Below are positions 1 to 9,141 of a stretch of DNA of 64,000 bases, piece by piece. Location: positions 1 to 64,000 of the forward strand of contig JBGFRO010000009.1 in assembly GCA_041695085.1 (NCBI GenBank). The letters are read 5' to 3'. Positions within the stretch are counted from its first letter, which is position 1. The number at the start of each line of letters is the position of its first letter. This DNA comes from DYFT01 sp041695085 (GTDB lineage Bacteria; Bacteroidota; Ignavibacteria; UBA10030). Made by a program: the position numbers and the translations under genes. Under the pieces are notes generated by a model. That model saw only the letters and a list, made by a program, of their open reading frames with translations. It searched no databases and was not told where the DNA came from.

Positions 1-864
1 CCCGTACCGGTTGAAGCCAGTCCATTGCGCAAATTCCCAATAAAGTCCATTCCATGCTTGATCAATGGCTCCCACGGAGAGTCCTTTCTGTCGCAGAATT
101 CGGACGTAGCGTGGCGCCTCTATCACACTGCCCTTTGCGTAGATGGGGGTTGAATAGGGCTGCTCGCCCCAGAAGTCATTGGCGACAAGGGGATAGAGTG
201 CTTCGTCGTAGTTTGCCTTGTATTCAGCGTTCTGGTCTACATAGATCGAAATCCACGGAAGCGTGGAACTAGAGCCTCCAGACCACTCAGTAAATTCCCA
301 CTCAATATCTTGACTTTGGTCATACCAGATAGAAAGGGCGGTAAGTTCATGGGTCGACCCCTTCACCCAAGTGAAGGAAGTGCCGGAAGGATGCTCCACA
401 TTATCGACCCACACACTACGGGCACCAAAGGAATTGCGTACGATTATTTCGTGGTACTGAGTAAGCGTTACGGTTGTCGATGCGCTTGACACGTTTGACC
501 AATTTCCCGATGCCGGTTGACTTTGAAGCACGACGCTCACCGTATGAGTGCCATGCCCTATGCTATAAGTGAAGTACCTATTGCTCTCATTCGTCCAAAA
601 ACCGACGGCTCCGGTGCCGAGGTCCTTGACGATCTCGTTTCCGCCGTTCAACCGGGCAACGTATCTGTACACTAAAGACCCTGAGCCTGAACCGCTCAAT
701 GTTACATCGAATCTGATAGTATTCGTGTTTCGTTCTGGCGGTATGTCGTAAGTATTTGTGGACGCGGGCGAAACACCGATCTGTTGGCGTGCTACCGTAA
801 CGTTATTGATCACAACACACGCCAAGAATAAAAAGACCAATCGCAGAGATGTGTGCGTATTCAT
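1..864 (-). CDS. secreted protein with divergent InlB B-repeat-like segment, 3' end beyond the window
   Basis: The reading frame is open for 288 codons from an ATG at 864 to the left edge, so the C-terminus is missing. The first ~26 residues form a Sec-type signal peptide (MNTHTSLRL followed by a hydrophobic run). GGAGTAAG just upstream is a good ribosome binding site and supports this start. The middle is rich in Ser, Thr and Gly and resembles a beta-sandwich. Near the cut end, EFTEWSGGSSSTLPWISIYV then EYKANYDE follows the pattern of divergent InlB B-repeats, which are common in T9SS-exported proteins. The sorting domain expected at the C-terminus lies outside the window, so export by T9SS is inference. 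I recognise no catalytic domain. Confidence 0.75.
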   Translation of the reverse strand, partial: MNTHTSLRLVFLFLACVVINNVTVARQQIGVSPASTNTYDIPPERNTNTIRFDVTLSGSGSGSLVYRYVARLNGGNEIVKDLGTGAVGFWTNESNRYFTYSIGHGTHTVSVVLQSQPASGNWSNVSSASTTVTLTQYHEIIVRNSFGARSVWVDNVEHPSGTSFTWVKGSTHELTALSIWYDQSQDIEWEFTEWSGGSSSTLPWISIYVDQNAEYKANYDEALYPLVANDFWGEQPYSTPIYAKGSVIEAPRYVRILRQKGLSVGAIDQAWNGLYWEFAQWTGFNRYG

Positions 865-1013
865 GTCTTACTCCTTTTGTTTTCTCGTGAAGGGATTGAA
901 TTCAGGTAAATTGTTGGTTATGTTTCTTCCGCAAACAAAACGGCGCACTTCTGGTAATCAGAAGAATTCCCTGTGTCCGATGTTTGCCTCCCCGCCTGTT
1001 GGCGGGCGATGTG

Positions 1014-1080
1014 CCCAGGCATGGTGTTGCACGCACCGTGCTTGGGCTTTAATATACCTTCATACGAACCACCTCCTTTC
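1014..1080 (-). repeat. Shine-Dalgarno / mini-ORF / hairpin element, copy 1
   Basis: Read on the minus strand, immediately after the stop of the propeller lipoprotein gene: AAAGGAGGTGG (1069-1079), an ATG at 1063 opening a 4-codon ORF (ends 1049), then a 13-bp-arm hairpin (1014-1026 with 1034-1046, loop 1027-1033). The same order follows the paralogous gene at 2229-2289. No T-run follows the hairpin, so it does not look like a simple intrinsic terminator. A separate small hairpin (CCCGCC/GGCGGG) lies close by near 991-1006. Function unknown. Confidence 0.55.
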
Positions 1081-2172
1081 CTATTTTCCGTGGAGGATTA
1101 TGGATTTTGTTCCGTCATACCCTACCACGAACACTTCCTGTCCATCTGTCCAAACGGAAGAATAAAGGACAGTTGGAAAACGGCGTTCCTCGAATTGGTA
1201 AAGGTCTCGCCCGTTATAATGCAGTACTGTTCCGAAGTGACCAACGATGATAATGTTGTCATCGCTTGTTCCTGCCATACCACTAAGTAGATTCGGATGG
1301 TCAAAGAGCATCTCCCACCTCGAGCCGTTCCAGCGATGCACTCCTCCACCGCATGAAAAGAGGGTGCCGGACGGGCTCATCCACAGATCTGCCTCACCAA
1401 ACTTTATCTCATTGTGTCCGGGTCCGGTCCAGAAGCTGTCAGCAACAGTCCATCGTTCCTGTCGTTTCGCGAAAAAGTATCGTGTAGTTCGCGCGATGTT
1501 GTTCTCATGCACATAGCCGATCATATAGACTTCTGAAGGGCTCTTTGCCTGAACATCCTTCAAGTCAAACCACGTATTGCCGGGTGGCACCGGAACGGAA
1601 ACCGATTCTTTCCTCCATCGTACACCGTCAAAGGCGATCAGCGTACCATCACGCCCACAAGTCCAGATGTTGTTGGGAGATGTGCCTGAAATTGAAAAGA
1701 GTTGTCGCCCTTCTGGAACCTGCAGTTGCCGCCATTCACGTCCGTCGAAGTGAATTGCCAAGCTGGGATCAAGATACTCCGGCGGCGGTGAAGGATTATA
1801 CTCTATCCTGCCTCCTACAGCATAGATGTTATCCCGACCAAATCCGTAAATGGCCCGTAGCCGACCGATAATTTTGCCGCCAACAGAGGGGTGAATCTTT
1901 ACATCCCTCCACTGCTCGCCATCGAAATGATACATCGATCCGGGCCCGCTGGAGCTGTGCCCAACCACGTAAACATCCCGTGGACTGCTTGCCCAGATGC
2001 TCATCATGAGCGTTTGGAAGTTGCCCGGATAGGCCAACGTATCGATTCGCCAGCTCAATTTGCGCAGGTCCTTCGGCGGAGGCACTGGACCAACGCTTGT
2101 CTCCTGACAGCCCAACTGGAACAGAAGCATTCCAATGACGGGGAGACTTGCAGCTTTTGTCAATTGTCTCAT
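1081..2172 (-). CDS. propeller-repeat lipoprotein, paralogue 1
   Basis: A 363-residue exported protein. I place the start at the ATG at 2172: it begins a lipoprotein-like signal (MRQLTKAASLPVIGMLLF then QLGC, Cys22), while the 20 codons of extra open frame upstream run into the flanking hairpin. The lipobox is loose (Q at -3), as often in Bacteroidota. The body has repeated units of the form DVYVVG / W.FDG..W / GTVLHYNG, spaced about 45-55 residues apart, as in YCF48/Kelch-like beta-propellers. It is a close paralogue of the gene at 2293-3381: both have TIDTLAYPG after the signal and end in LHGK or FHGK. Likely membrane-anchored, outside the cytoplasm; role unknown. Confidence 0.8.
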   Translation of the reverse strand: MRQLTKAASLPVIGMLLFQLGCQETSVGPVPPPKDLRKLSWRIDTLAYPGNFQTLMMSIWASSPRDVYVVGHSSSGPGSMYHFDGEQWRDVKIHPSVGGKIIGRLRAIYGFGRDNIYAVGGRIEYNPSPPPEYLDPSLAIHFDGREWRQLQVPEGRQLFSISGTSPNNIWTCGRDGTLIAFDGVRWRKESVSVPVPPGNTWFDLKDVQAKSPSEVYMIGYVHENNIARTTRYFFAKRQERWTVADSFWTGPGHNEIKFGEADLWMSPSGTLFSCGGGVHRWNGSRWEMLFDHPNLLSGMAGTSDDNIIIVGHFGTVLHYNGRDLYQFEERRFPTVLYSSVWTDGQEVFVVGYDGTKSIILHGK

Positions 2173-2228
2173 TGCGTGTACTCTCTTCGAGAACTTGGAA
2201 TTAAACACCGTATTTGCGTAACGTCGGA

Positions 2229-2289
2229 GCATAGTGTTCGCGCACTATGCTTGGGTTTTTTGTACTCTCATAGGACATCACCTCCTTTG
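2229..2289 (-). repeat. Shine-Dalgarno / mini-ORF / hairpin element, copy 2
   Basis: On the minus strand just past the stop codon at 2293: AAAGGAGGTGAT (2277-2288, a perfect match to the anti-Shine-Dalgarno), an ATG at 2271 opening an 8-codon ORF ending in TAG at 2245, and a hairpin with perfect 8-bp arms (2229-2236 with 2243-2250). The ORF stop lies inside the hairpin. The layout matches copy 1 at 1014-1080, and one stem pair differs by a paired change (G-C there, A-T here). It may be a leader of the downstream paralogue or an interspersed palindrome co-duplicated with the gene. Confidence 0.55.
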
Positions 2290-2292
2290 CAT

Positions 2293-3381
2293 TTACTTTC
2301 CGTGAAAGATGAGTGTTTTCTGGGGATACGCCGCCGTGAAGCCAACGACAAATACTTCCCGCCCGTCAGTCCACACACCCCACAGTACATTATTCGGATC
2401 GGCGAACTGCTGATACTGATACCAATCCCGACCGTTGTAATGAAGTATCGTTCCAAGATGTCCAACAACAAAAATGTTATTATCTGACGTACCGGTGATG
2501 CGTGAAAGGAAATTGGAATGATCAAACAGCATCTCCCACTGTGAGCCATTCCATCGATGGATGCCTCTGCCACACGAGTAAAGCGTCCCTGAGGGACTGA
2601 TCCATAAATCCCCCCTACCCCATTTCCATTCTATTCGACCGGGGGCGACAAAGAAGCTATCTACAACTGTCCAACGATTTCCTCGTCTTCTAAAGAAATA
2701 ATGAATCGTCGTTGCCGTTAAATTATGGTGAGCATACCCAATCGCGAATGCTTGCCCGGAAGCCATACCTTCGAAAGCCTCTACAATGAAGAAACCATCT
2801 GTTTGAACGACGACCGGAAGTGAATCCCGTTTCCATGCAGTGCCATCATACTGGAAGATGCTGGTGGTCTGGCCGCCTGTCCAAAGCAGTGAAGGGGAAC
2901 TGCCCCCGATGGTTCTCAAATACCTCCCGTTTTGTACCCGTTGTTCACGCCACTCACGTCCGTCAAAATGGATGACGAGGCTCGAATCTAAAAAGTTCGG
3001 AGGACGATTCGGGTTACTGTAAATCCGCTGACCAACAGCAAAAATTTTACTTGCACTAAATCCGTGGATCGCACTGAGATCGATTGGCCCTTGAATAGTT
3101 CCCCCTTGCGTTGTGCTCAGTCGTACATCGGTCCAACTCCTCCCATCGAAGTGCCACATAAGTCCGCGGTTCTGATCATTATGTCCCACCACATACACGT
3201 CTGTGGGAGAACTTCCCCAAATATCCCGCATCGCAGTCTGAAAACTGCCCGGATACGCCAGCGTGTCAATCGTCCACGTGTAGGTGCGTGGGTCTTTGAA
3301 TTCCGCTTCCGTGGGACCTCTCGTGCATCCATACTGCAAAAGCAAGAATAACAGAATGACAAGGAAAGTCCGTTCTTTCAT
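2293..3381 (-). CDS. propeller-repeat lipoprotein, paralogue 2
   Basis: A 362-residue exported protein starting at the ATG at 3381, with a short charged N-terminus (MKERT), a leucine-rich core and Cys19 in LLLQYGC as probable lipidation site. The body repeats SSPTDVYVVG, HFDGREW and GTILHYNGRDW motifs, giving an estimated six to seven blades of a YCF48/Kelch-like propeller. Sequence and motif order match the gene at 1081-2172 throughout, so the pair arose by tandem duplication. No enzyme motif is visible; a surface binding or scaffold role is inference. Confidence 0.8.
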   Translation of the reverse strand: MKERTFLVILLFLLLQYGCTRGPTEAEFKDPRTYTWTIDTLAYPGSFQTAMRDIWGSSPTDVYVVGHNDQNRGLMWHFDGRSWTDVRLSTTQGGTIQGPIDLSAIHGFSASKIFAVGQRIYSNPNRPPNFLDSSLVIHFDGREWREQRVQNGRYLRTIGGSSPSLLWTGGQTTSIFQYDGTAWKRDSLPVVVQTDGFFIVEAFEGMASGQAFAIGYAHHNLTATTIHYFFRRRGNRWTVVDSFFVAPGRIEWKWGRGDLWISPSGTLYSCGRGIHRWNGSQWEMLFDHSNFLSRITGTSDNNIFVVGHLGTILHYNGRDWYQYQQFADPNNVLWGVWTDGREVFVVGFTAAYPQKTLIFHGK

Positions 3382-3451
3382 CTGATATCTCTCCGAAAGT
3401 CCTTGGTACTTTCATCTTTGAAGCTAACCCGGAACCTTTTGTTTGCGTTGT

Positions 3452-3480
3452 GCCGTTGAGGCGGTGCTCTCCTCAGCGGC
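3452..3480 (-). terminator. hairpin directly after the DUF5916 stop codon
   Basis: Arms 3452-3461 and 3471-3480 pair over 10 bp with one G-T wobble around a 9-base loop, starting immediately after the TGA at 3481-3483. On the minus strand it is followed by ACAACGCAAACAAAAGG, with no U-tract, so it is either a weak terminator or an mRNA 3'-end stabiliser. Confidence 0.4.
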
Positions 3481-6186
3481 TCACGGATTCATCCAGTAGG
3501 TGAGCTTGAGGGAGAAGACATTATCCGGACGATCGCGGAGAAGCGAACGCACGTCCCGGCCAAATTCAAAATCCCCCCTGCTTTCGAAGTTGACCTTCTC
3601 GTTCGTCCAGACGAAATACAGCGTGGAGCCGGGGAGATATTCCCAGCGAAGCACCGCATTGGCGCGGAGTGATTTGTAGTTGAAGTTCGGATTGATGATC
3701 GTGAAGGAAGGAGCGGGCCCAAAGCCTCCATCGGGATCAATCGTGTAGCGGTTGTTCGAGAGCGTGATCGTCGATCCTTTCTCGCCATACCTGTTGAAGT
3801 TGAACGTTCGCGGCTTGGCCAGCTCTTTCAATCCCGAATAGTCCCCGATGGAGAAAAGCGGTTGGAGAAACAGCTGGAAACTCAGGCGAGGCGTGAATGT
3901 CCAATTCACGCGAAGCGTTGCAGCAAGCTGCTGCTGGTCGAGTGTGCCGAAAATGTATCTCCTCCCGAACGTCGCCGTCGCGTACGGATCGGCGATGGAA
4001 GTGACGTACTGCGCTTTCGAGTAGAACCGGAAGAAGGAGGGCCCCCCTTGCAGCTGAAGCGTCTTCGAAACTCTCCAATTCAAACTCAAAGAAGAGGAAT
4101 AGACCCAGCCGCGCTCTTGGGAAGAGGACCCTTGAACGAAGGCGGTGGCAATCAGCGGCCGACGCGGATCAGTAGTGACCTGAAAGAGACCGTCCGATAC
4201 CGCCGGCGATTCCATCAACGGACCGCCACGGGAGCGTTGGTCGTCCAGTGTGCGAAGATCGTAGCCTGAGCGCAGTAACGCCCGCCAGAAGTTCACAAAC
4301 TGGAGATTCACATACCATTCGTACTTATAGCGCGTCAACACACCGCCGAAGTTGTACGTCCGGTAGACAGTCCCGGTCACCTCCTTGTGCCGGAACGTAC
4401 CGTCATTCTCCAACCACTGATATCCTATAAACAGATGGCCGTTCACAATGTCGGCCGCCGTGAGGAATCCGACATCGTTCACATCAAACTTCGGATGAAT
4501 CGCCCCCAGCGCAGCGTTGAAGATGAAATTTCCTTTTACTTTATCCAACCAGATACGACCCGCCCAGCCCGAAAGGGACGTCGCGTGCGGGTCGACTTCC
4601 ACGTGATCCGCATCCGGCCTTTGAAAGAAGTGAACGGATGATCGTTGGAGCGCGGTCATGCGGCGTGGAGTTCCCTCAACACGCGACGCTCCCCCCCAGC
4701 CCGTCACGACCCAATATCGCTGCTCATCTAAAAAGGTCCATCCATCGATGCCAACGGAGAGGGCTCGGCGGTTGAGGATCGACTCCAGCCGCTGCTCGCG
4801 GAAACTGCGGTCGGTGTAGGTGGCAAGAATGCCGACGGCATGACGTGCACCGTCAAACTCTTTGAGGGTGCGTAACGTTCCATAGAACGTCAGCGGTTCG
4901 ATCTCTTCACGGAAGCGGACACCTGCCGAATCAACGCGACCGTATTCGCGATCAGTCAAAGCCGTCACCGCGGCGATGGACCACGAAGGATCGATCCTCC
5001 CGCTCACTTTTGCGGCACCAAGGATCGTCGTGCGATCAGGTATATCCAGAAAACCGGCATGGGTCACGGAGCCTTGTGGTGCCCGGCCGATGCGGCGACT
5101 GTAGAAGAATGTCGGGTTCGTCCAGTTATAGTTCTGCAGATATACGGCTCCGCCGCGACCGAAATTGTCAAAGATTGCCGATCCCTCGGTAAAGAACGGG
5201 CGCTTTTCTTGATAGCGCACTTCATATGCCGTAAGATTGACGACAGCCGGATCGACCTCCACTTGTGCAAAGTCGGGATTCAACGCTGCATCGAGCGTGA
5301 GCGATCCGGTCAGGCCGATCTTCGCATCTGCGCCGACATTTGCCGTGTAGTCCCTGCCAAAGATGAAGGGATCTTTACGTCCCGCGTTGAACGAACTGAC
5401 GGGAGGTTGTTCGAGGAACTTGGACGTGGCAACAACATAGGGAAGAAGTTCGACCCTTGAGGGGGGATCGATACCTTCAATGCCATGGAGTTCAAGCCAG
5501 CGGGAGACGCGGATGAAATCGGAGCGGGGATGAAGAACCATGAACGATTCTTCGTTTCGTCGCTTGATGCGACGTTTGCATTCAATCCCCCAGATGTACT
5601 TCTCTTTCTTCGTGAAGCGGAGTTGAGAGAACGGGATACGGAATTCTGCCGTCCATCCCTCCTGATCAATCTGCGCAGCTACATCCCAGATGCCGTCCCA
5701 GCCGGCGTCGACACGCGTGTCATTGGAGAGGGTGCCGTCTTCAATAGCTCCCGCCGGATTGACCTGGAAGTAATGTGCGGTTCGGCGGCTGAACTCTGCA
5801 TCGATACCGACGCGGAAGAGATCGGACTCTGAATCGACATCGCGGCGGGCAAGGAGAGCGACGATGGAATCAGGTCGACGATCATACATCCTCGCAGCCA
5901 CGTACAACGCATGCTCATCGTATGCAAACCAGACCACCGTACGTTCGGAGGGCTCGGCCCCTTCGTTCGGCTCTCGTTGAATAAAGCCATCGAATCCCTC
6001 ACGCTGCCAGATCTTTTCCGTGAGTTGCCCATCGATGGTTATGCGCTCCTGTGTCCGATGCGCGGTGAGGAGCCGGGATGAGTCGGCGATTTCCCCGTAC
6101 AGTGTGGAAGTGCAGACGGCAAGAAGAAGGAGAACGACAGTGCGCGGTGATGACTTCCGGCTTGCGGGCAAAAACTGGTTTTTCAC
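3481..6186 (-). CDS. DUF5916 outer-membrane protein with N-terminal CBM9-like domain
   Basis: A 901-residue protein starting with GTG (6184-6186) and a signal peptide (about 1-31). Residues ~40-210 form a family 9 carbohydrate-binding-like domain (ITIDGQLTEKIWQ, later WTAEFRIPFSQLRF), as found fused to DUF5916. The remainder fits the DUF5916 beta-barrel: FNPDFAQVEVDPAVVNLTAYE-like segment, then YQEKRPFFTEGSAIF, followed by alternating aromatic/polar strands to an LTYWMNP end. Proteins of this architecture are widespread in Bacteroidota and are thought to reside in the outer membrane; substrate unknown. The gene stands apart from its neighbours by 75-100 bp on each side. Domain assignment is firm, function is not. 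Confidence 0.88.
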   Translation of the reverse strand: MKNQFLPASRKSSPRTVVLLLLAVCTSTLYGEIADSSRLLTAHRTQERITIDGQLTEKIWQREGFDGFIQREPNEGAEPSERTVVWFAYDEHALYVAARMYDRRPDSIVALLARRDVDSESDLFRVGIDAEFSRRTAHYFQVNPAGAIEDGTLSNDTRVDAGWDGIWDVAAQIDQEGWTAEFRIPFSQLRFTKKEKYIWGIECKRRIKRRNEESFMVLHPRSDFIRVSRWLELHGIEGIDPPSRVELLPYVVATSKFLEQPPVSSFNAGRKDPFIFGRDYTANVGADAKIGLTGSLTLDAALNPDFAQVEVDPAVVNLTAYEVRYQEKRPFFTEGSAIFDNFGRGGAVYLQNYNWTNPTFFYSRRIGRAPQGSVTHAGFLDIPDRTTILGAAKVSGRIDPSWSIAAVTALTDREYGRVDSAGVRFREEIEPLTFYGTLRTLKEFDGARHAVGILATYTDRSFREQRLESILNRRALSVGIDGWTFLDEQRYWVVTGWGGASRVEGTPRRMTALQRSSVHFFQRPDADHVEVDPHATSLSGWAGRIWLDKVKGNFIFNAALGAIHPKFDVNDVGFLTAADIVNGHLFIGYQWLENDGTFRHKEVTGTVYRTYNFGGVLTRYKYEWYVNLQFVNFWRALLRSGYDLRTLDDQRSRGGPLMESPAVSDGLFQVTTDPRRPLIATAFVQGSSSQERGWVYSSSLSLNWRVSKTLQLQGGPSFFRFYSKAQYVTSIADPYATATFGRRYIFGTLDQQQLAATLRVNWTFTPRLSFQLFLQPLFSIGDYSGLKELAKPRTFNFNRYGEKGSTITLSNNRYTIDPDGGFGPAPSFTIINPNFNYKSLRANAVLRWEYLPGSTLYFVWTNEKVNFESRGDFEFGRDVRSLLRDRPDNVFSLKLTYWMNP

Positions 6187-6261
6187 GAGCTACGATTTGC
6201 GTTATTCGTAGAGATATTGCGAAGGGAATACCGGAAAGTCAAGAGGAAATTTGTTGACGCA

Positions 6262-8106
6262 TCAGCGGATCTGCTCAAGGATCTGAGGCACGATGTCGTA
6301 CTTCCGGAAGGGGGGCATCAGGTAGACGCCGGCGACAAGGGATTTTGCTTCGCGCAGGAACTCCGTTGCCAGTTGCACACCGAGCTGCGCCGCGCGATCA
6401 CCCGCGTGGCGCAGCTGCTCCCGAAGAGGTTCGGGGATCGACATGCCGGGAATTTCGTTGTGCAGAAACTCCGCATGCTTGTAACCCCGCAAGGGGAGAA
6501 TGCCGAGCATCACAGGTTTCTTCCATTGTTCCGAACGTTTCAGGAACTGCCCCAGCGTCTGCATCTCGTAGATCGGTTGGGTATAGATGATATCGGCTCC
6601 GGCCTCGATCTTCCGCTCGAGCTTTCGAAGTTCGGTGTCCATATCGTCCGCACGAGGGTTTGCCGCACACGCGATGAGAAACGACGTGCGTTGCTCGATG
6701 GGATTGCCGATCAAATCACGTCCTTCGTTCATCGATTTCACAGCCCGGATCAATCCCGCGGAATCAATATCGAACACCGAGGTTGCGTGAGGATAGTCCC
6801 CGATGTTTGTCGGATCCCCCGTAATGCAGAGGATGTTTCGCAATCCGAGGGCGTATGCTCCCAACAATTCCGCTTGCAGGCCGATCATGTTTCGGTCTCT
6901 TGTCGCAAGGTGGGTCATCGCTTCGATGCCCACCTGGTGCTGGAGGAGATAGGAGAGCGCGATCGAGCTCATCCGCAATCGCGCCCGGGCTCCATCCGTG
7001 ACGTTGATTGCATCCACACCATAACCGTGGAGATATCGAGCTCCTTCTATGACCGACGTCATGTCGATGCCTCGCGGAACATCGAGTTCGACGCTAACAA
7101 GAAATTTTGTACCAATGTTTCTCGCGAACTGTGATCGTTCGTCGACATGCGTTGGAACGGCGAGACTCGGTTGTCTCGACGCCGCGGGCCGCGGTGCAGG
7201 TCGAACACCCACACTCGGCATTTCCACACCCCCTGTTCCTTGCAATTCGTTCAACACCTGCCTGATTGCACGGATATGAGAAGGGGTGGAACCGCAGCAA
7301 GCGCCCACGAGCGTGACGCCGGCTTGCACCAGTTCTTTTGCGTAAGCTGCAAGATATTCCGGCGAGGTGTGGTAGACGGGACGTCCATTCAGCAGCGTCG
7401 GAATACCTGCCGCGGGCTGAGCGGAGAGAACAACGCCGTCTTTGTACATGTTCCGTATGATGCTGAACATCCTTTGCGGACCGACTGTGCAATTCGCTCC
7501 GACAACGTCAACGCCGCGCGAAACAAGATGCTCCACCACCTCAATCGGAAACGAACCCGAGAGAATCGAGCCATCTTCGGGAAACGCTTTTTGCGCAACA
7601 ATAGGAAGATCGGTTACCTCTTTCGCCGCGGAGATGGCTTCATCCAGCTCCTGCAAACTGACGAATGTTTCAAGAATGAGAAGATCGACACCCGCTCGAA
7701 CGAGGATCTCGATTTGCTCTCGAAAGGTTTCTCGCGCTTCATTCAATCTCAGCTTGCCGATCGGTTCGAGCAGTTTACCAGTGGGACCAACCGCTCCCGC
7801 GACATACGCGCGGTCGCCCGCCGCTTCACGCGCTATTTCAACCCCCCGACGGTTGATCTCTTCGATCCTATCTTCAAGATGGAATTGTGCCAATCGAAGG
7901 CGGTTGCCAGAGAATGTATTTGTCTCGATAATTTCCGCCCCCGCATCAATGTACTCGCGATGAATTCGTGCCACGATATCGGGATTCTTCAAATTCTGAA
8001 TCTCGTGCGGCCGCTCTTCATACTCGTACAAATCCAACAGTGTCCCCATAGCACCGTCGCACAGGATGGGACCTTGTTTGAGACGCGTTCGGAAATCGAT
8101 TTTCAC
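6262..8106 (-). CDS. bifunctional homocysteine S-methyltransferase / methylenetetrahydrofolate reductase
   Basis: A 614-residue fusion. Residues 1-~285 are a homocysteine S-methyltransferase (Pfam S-methyl_trans) with all three zinc-ligand cysteines: Cys206 in VGANCTVGP and Cys270/Cys271 in GACCGSTP. Residues ~325-614 are a MetF-type methylenetetrahydrofolate reductase (CITGDPT near the folate/FAD site, ADIIYTQPIYE, LGILPLRGYK). The layout equals Bacillus YitJ. It would produce 5-methyl-THF and methylate homocysteine to methionine in the cytoplasm. The start is GTG at 8106 behind GGAGAGG. It follows the SCO1-like gene by 29 bp on the same strand, so co-transcription with the asd/lysA run is plausible. 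Confidence 0.93.
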   Translation of the reverse strand: MKIDFRTRLKQGPILCDGAMGTLLDLYEYEERPHEIQNLKNPDIVARIHREYIDAGAEIIETNTFSGNRLRLAQFHLEDRIEEINRRGVEIAREAAGDRAYVAGAVGPTGKLLEPIGKLRLNEARETFREQIEILVRAGVDLLILETFVSLQELDEAISAAKEVTDLPIVAQKAFPEDGSILSGSFPIEVVEHLVSRGVDVVGANCTVGPQRMFSIIRNMYKDGVVLSAQPAAGIPTLLNGRPVYHTSPEYLAAYAKELVQAGVTLVGACCGSTPSHIRAIRQVLNELQGTGGVEMPSVGVRPAPRPAASRQPSLAVPTHVDERSQFARNIGTKFLVSVELDVPRGIDMTSVIEGARYLHGYGVDAINVTDGARARLRMSSIALSYLLQHQVGIEAMTHLATRDRNMIGLQAELLGAYALGLRNILCITGDPTNIGDYPHATSVFDIDSAGLIRAVKSMNEGRDLIGNPIEQRTSFLIACAANPRADDMDTELRKLERKIEAGADIIYTQPIYEMQTLGQFLKRSEQWKKPVMLGILPLRGYKHAEFLHNEIPGMSIPEPLREQLRHAGDRAAQLGVQLATEFLREAKSLVAGVYLMPPFRKYDIVPQILEQIR

Positions 8107-8135
8107 AGAGACCTCTCCGTGGAGAGCATGCTGAT

Positions 8136-9023
8136 CTATTTATGTGCAACAAAAGTGTTCACCAGCTCTTTGACTTTACTGACGACATCCTCCGGCTTCC
8201 ACTCGTTACCACTGAACACTTTCGCCAGACGACCTTGCTGGTCAAGGACGGCCGTTCGGAGATTGTGAGCGATGAGTCCTCCTTCATCGTCTTGCATGGT
8301 CAGATCAAGTCCATCTGCAAGTGTGGTGATGGTCTTCAGATCGTTCGTAGCAAAATCCCATGTGTTGAAATCCGCTCCATAATTCCGACCGTACTTCTTC
8401 AACACAGCGGGAGTATCATAGTCCGGGTCGAAGCTGATCGTTAGCAGATGCCAACGTCCGTTCAAAGAGGGATCGCTCTCGAGAGATTTTTGAATCTGGA
8501 CGAAATGGTCGCTCATCCGTATACAGAAATCGGGAAGCGGACAGCGCGTGTAGATGAACGTGAACGCAAGAACCTTTCCCCTGAAATCGCTCAGTCGAAT
8601 CCGCTTGCCATCGTGATTCGTAAATGAAAAGTCGGGCAGCACCTCTCCTTCTTTGTACAGTTTTCGAAAGAGCACGTCTTCCGCAGAGAGATGTTCCGGC
8701 TCCCCCTTTCCTACCACGGCAAGCGAAGCGATCCAACTCTCCGTGCGGGAAACTGCAAGTGTGCCCTCGACGGTATCCCCAACGGCGACGCCGATAAAGA
8801 GCGTGGAGTCTTTGATCTTGAACGGCATCGTCATCGGCTTCATATAGTTGGGAATTTCTTCATGCGCAATGGTCATGCGCATTTTGGCAGGATCGATCCC
8901 CACCACCTCGCCACGTAGCGAAAACGTCACCAGATCGGCGCTTTTCTTCTTCTCCTCCCGCTTTCCACATGCCGAGAGTAGGAGCATGAGGAGTGTCACT
9001 GCGCTTATCATCATTGCTCTCAT
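8136..9023 (-). CDS. SCO1/SenC lipoprotein with N-terminal CusF-like copper domain
   Basis: A 295-residue lipoprotein: LLSAC gives lipidation at Cys19. Residues ~35-92 resemble the CusF/copper-binding family, with the signature MKPMTMPF (residues 61-68) and His54. Residues ~125-290 are a thioredoxin-like SCO1 domain. Its copper-ligand cysteines sit in CPLPDFC (Cys161 and Cys167), five residues apart instead of the classical three, and the distal ligand is His253 (GLIAHN). SCO proteins deliver copper to the CuA site of cytochrome oxidase or keep its thiols reduced. No oxidase genes are in the window. Neighbours are asd (118 bp upstream) and the methionine-cycle fusion gene. Confidence 0.9.
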   Translation of the reverse strand: MRAMMISAVTLLMLLLSACGKREEKKKSADLVTFSLRGEVVGIDPAKMRMTIAHEEIPNYMKPMTMPFKIKDSTLFIGVAVGDTVEGTLAVSRTESWIASLAVVGKGEPEHLSAEDVLFRKLYKEGEVLPDFSFTNHDGKRIRLSDFRGKVLAFTFIYTRCPLPDFCIRMSDHFVQIQKSLESDPSLNGRWHLLTISFDPDYDTPAVLKKYGRNYGADFNTWDFATNDLKTITTLADGLDLTMQDDEGGLIAHNLRTAVLDQQGRLAKVFSGNEWKPEDVVSKVKELVNTFVAHK

Positions 9024-9141
9024 TGCATTCTTCCTTTATCGAATCCTCGGATACACAAAGCTCACCGCCATAAGACCCTCTCGGATGATGAAACGGCATT
9101 CGTTGTGTAGTGTGTTCCACACCGATAGAACGTCTCTCAGA

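Noticed and set aside
7147..8268. 373-codon open frame antisense to the MTHFR fusion gene
   Set aside because: The opposite frame has complete catalytic motifs; this one is rich in Arg, Cys and His without a fold.
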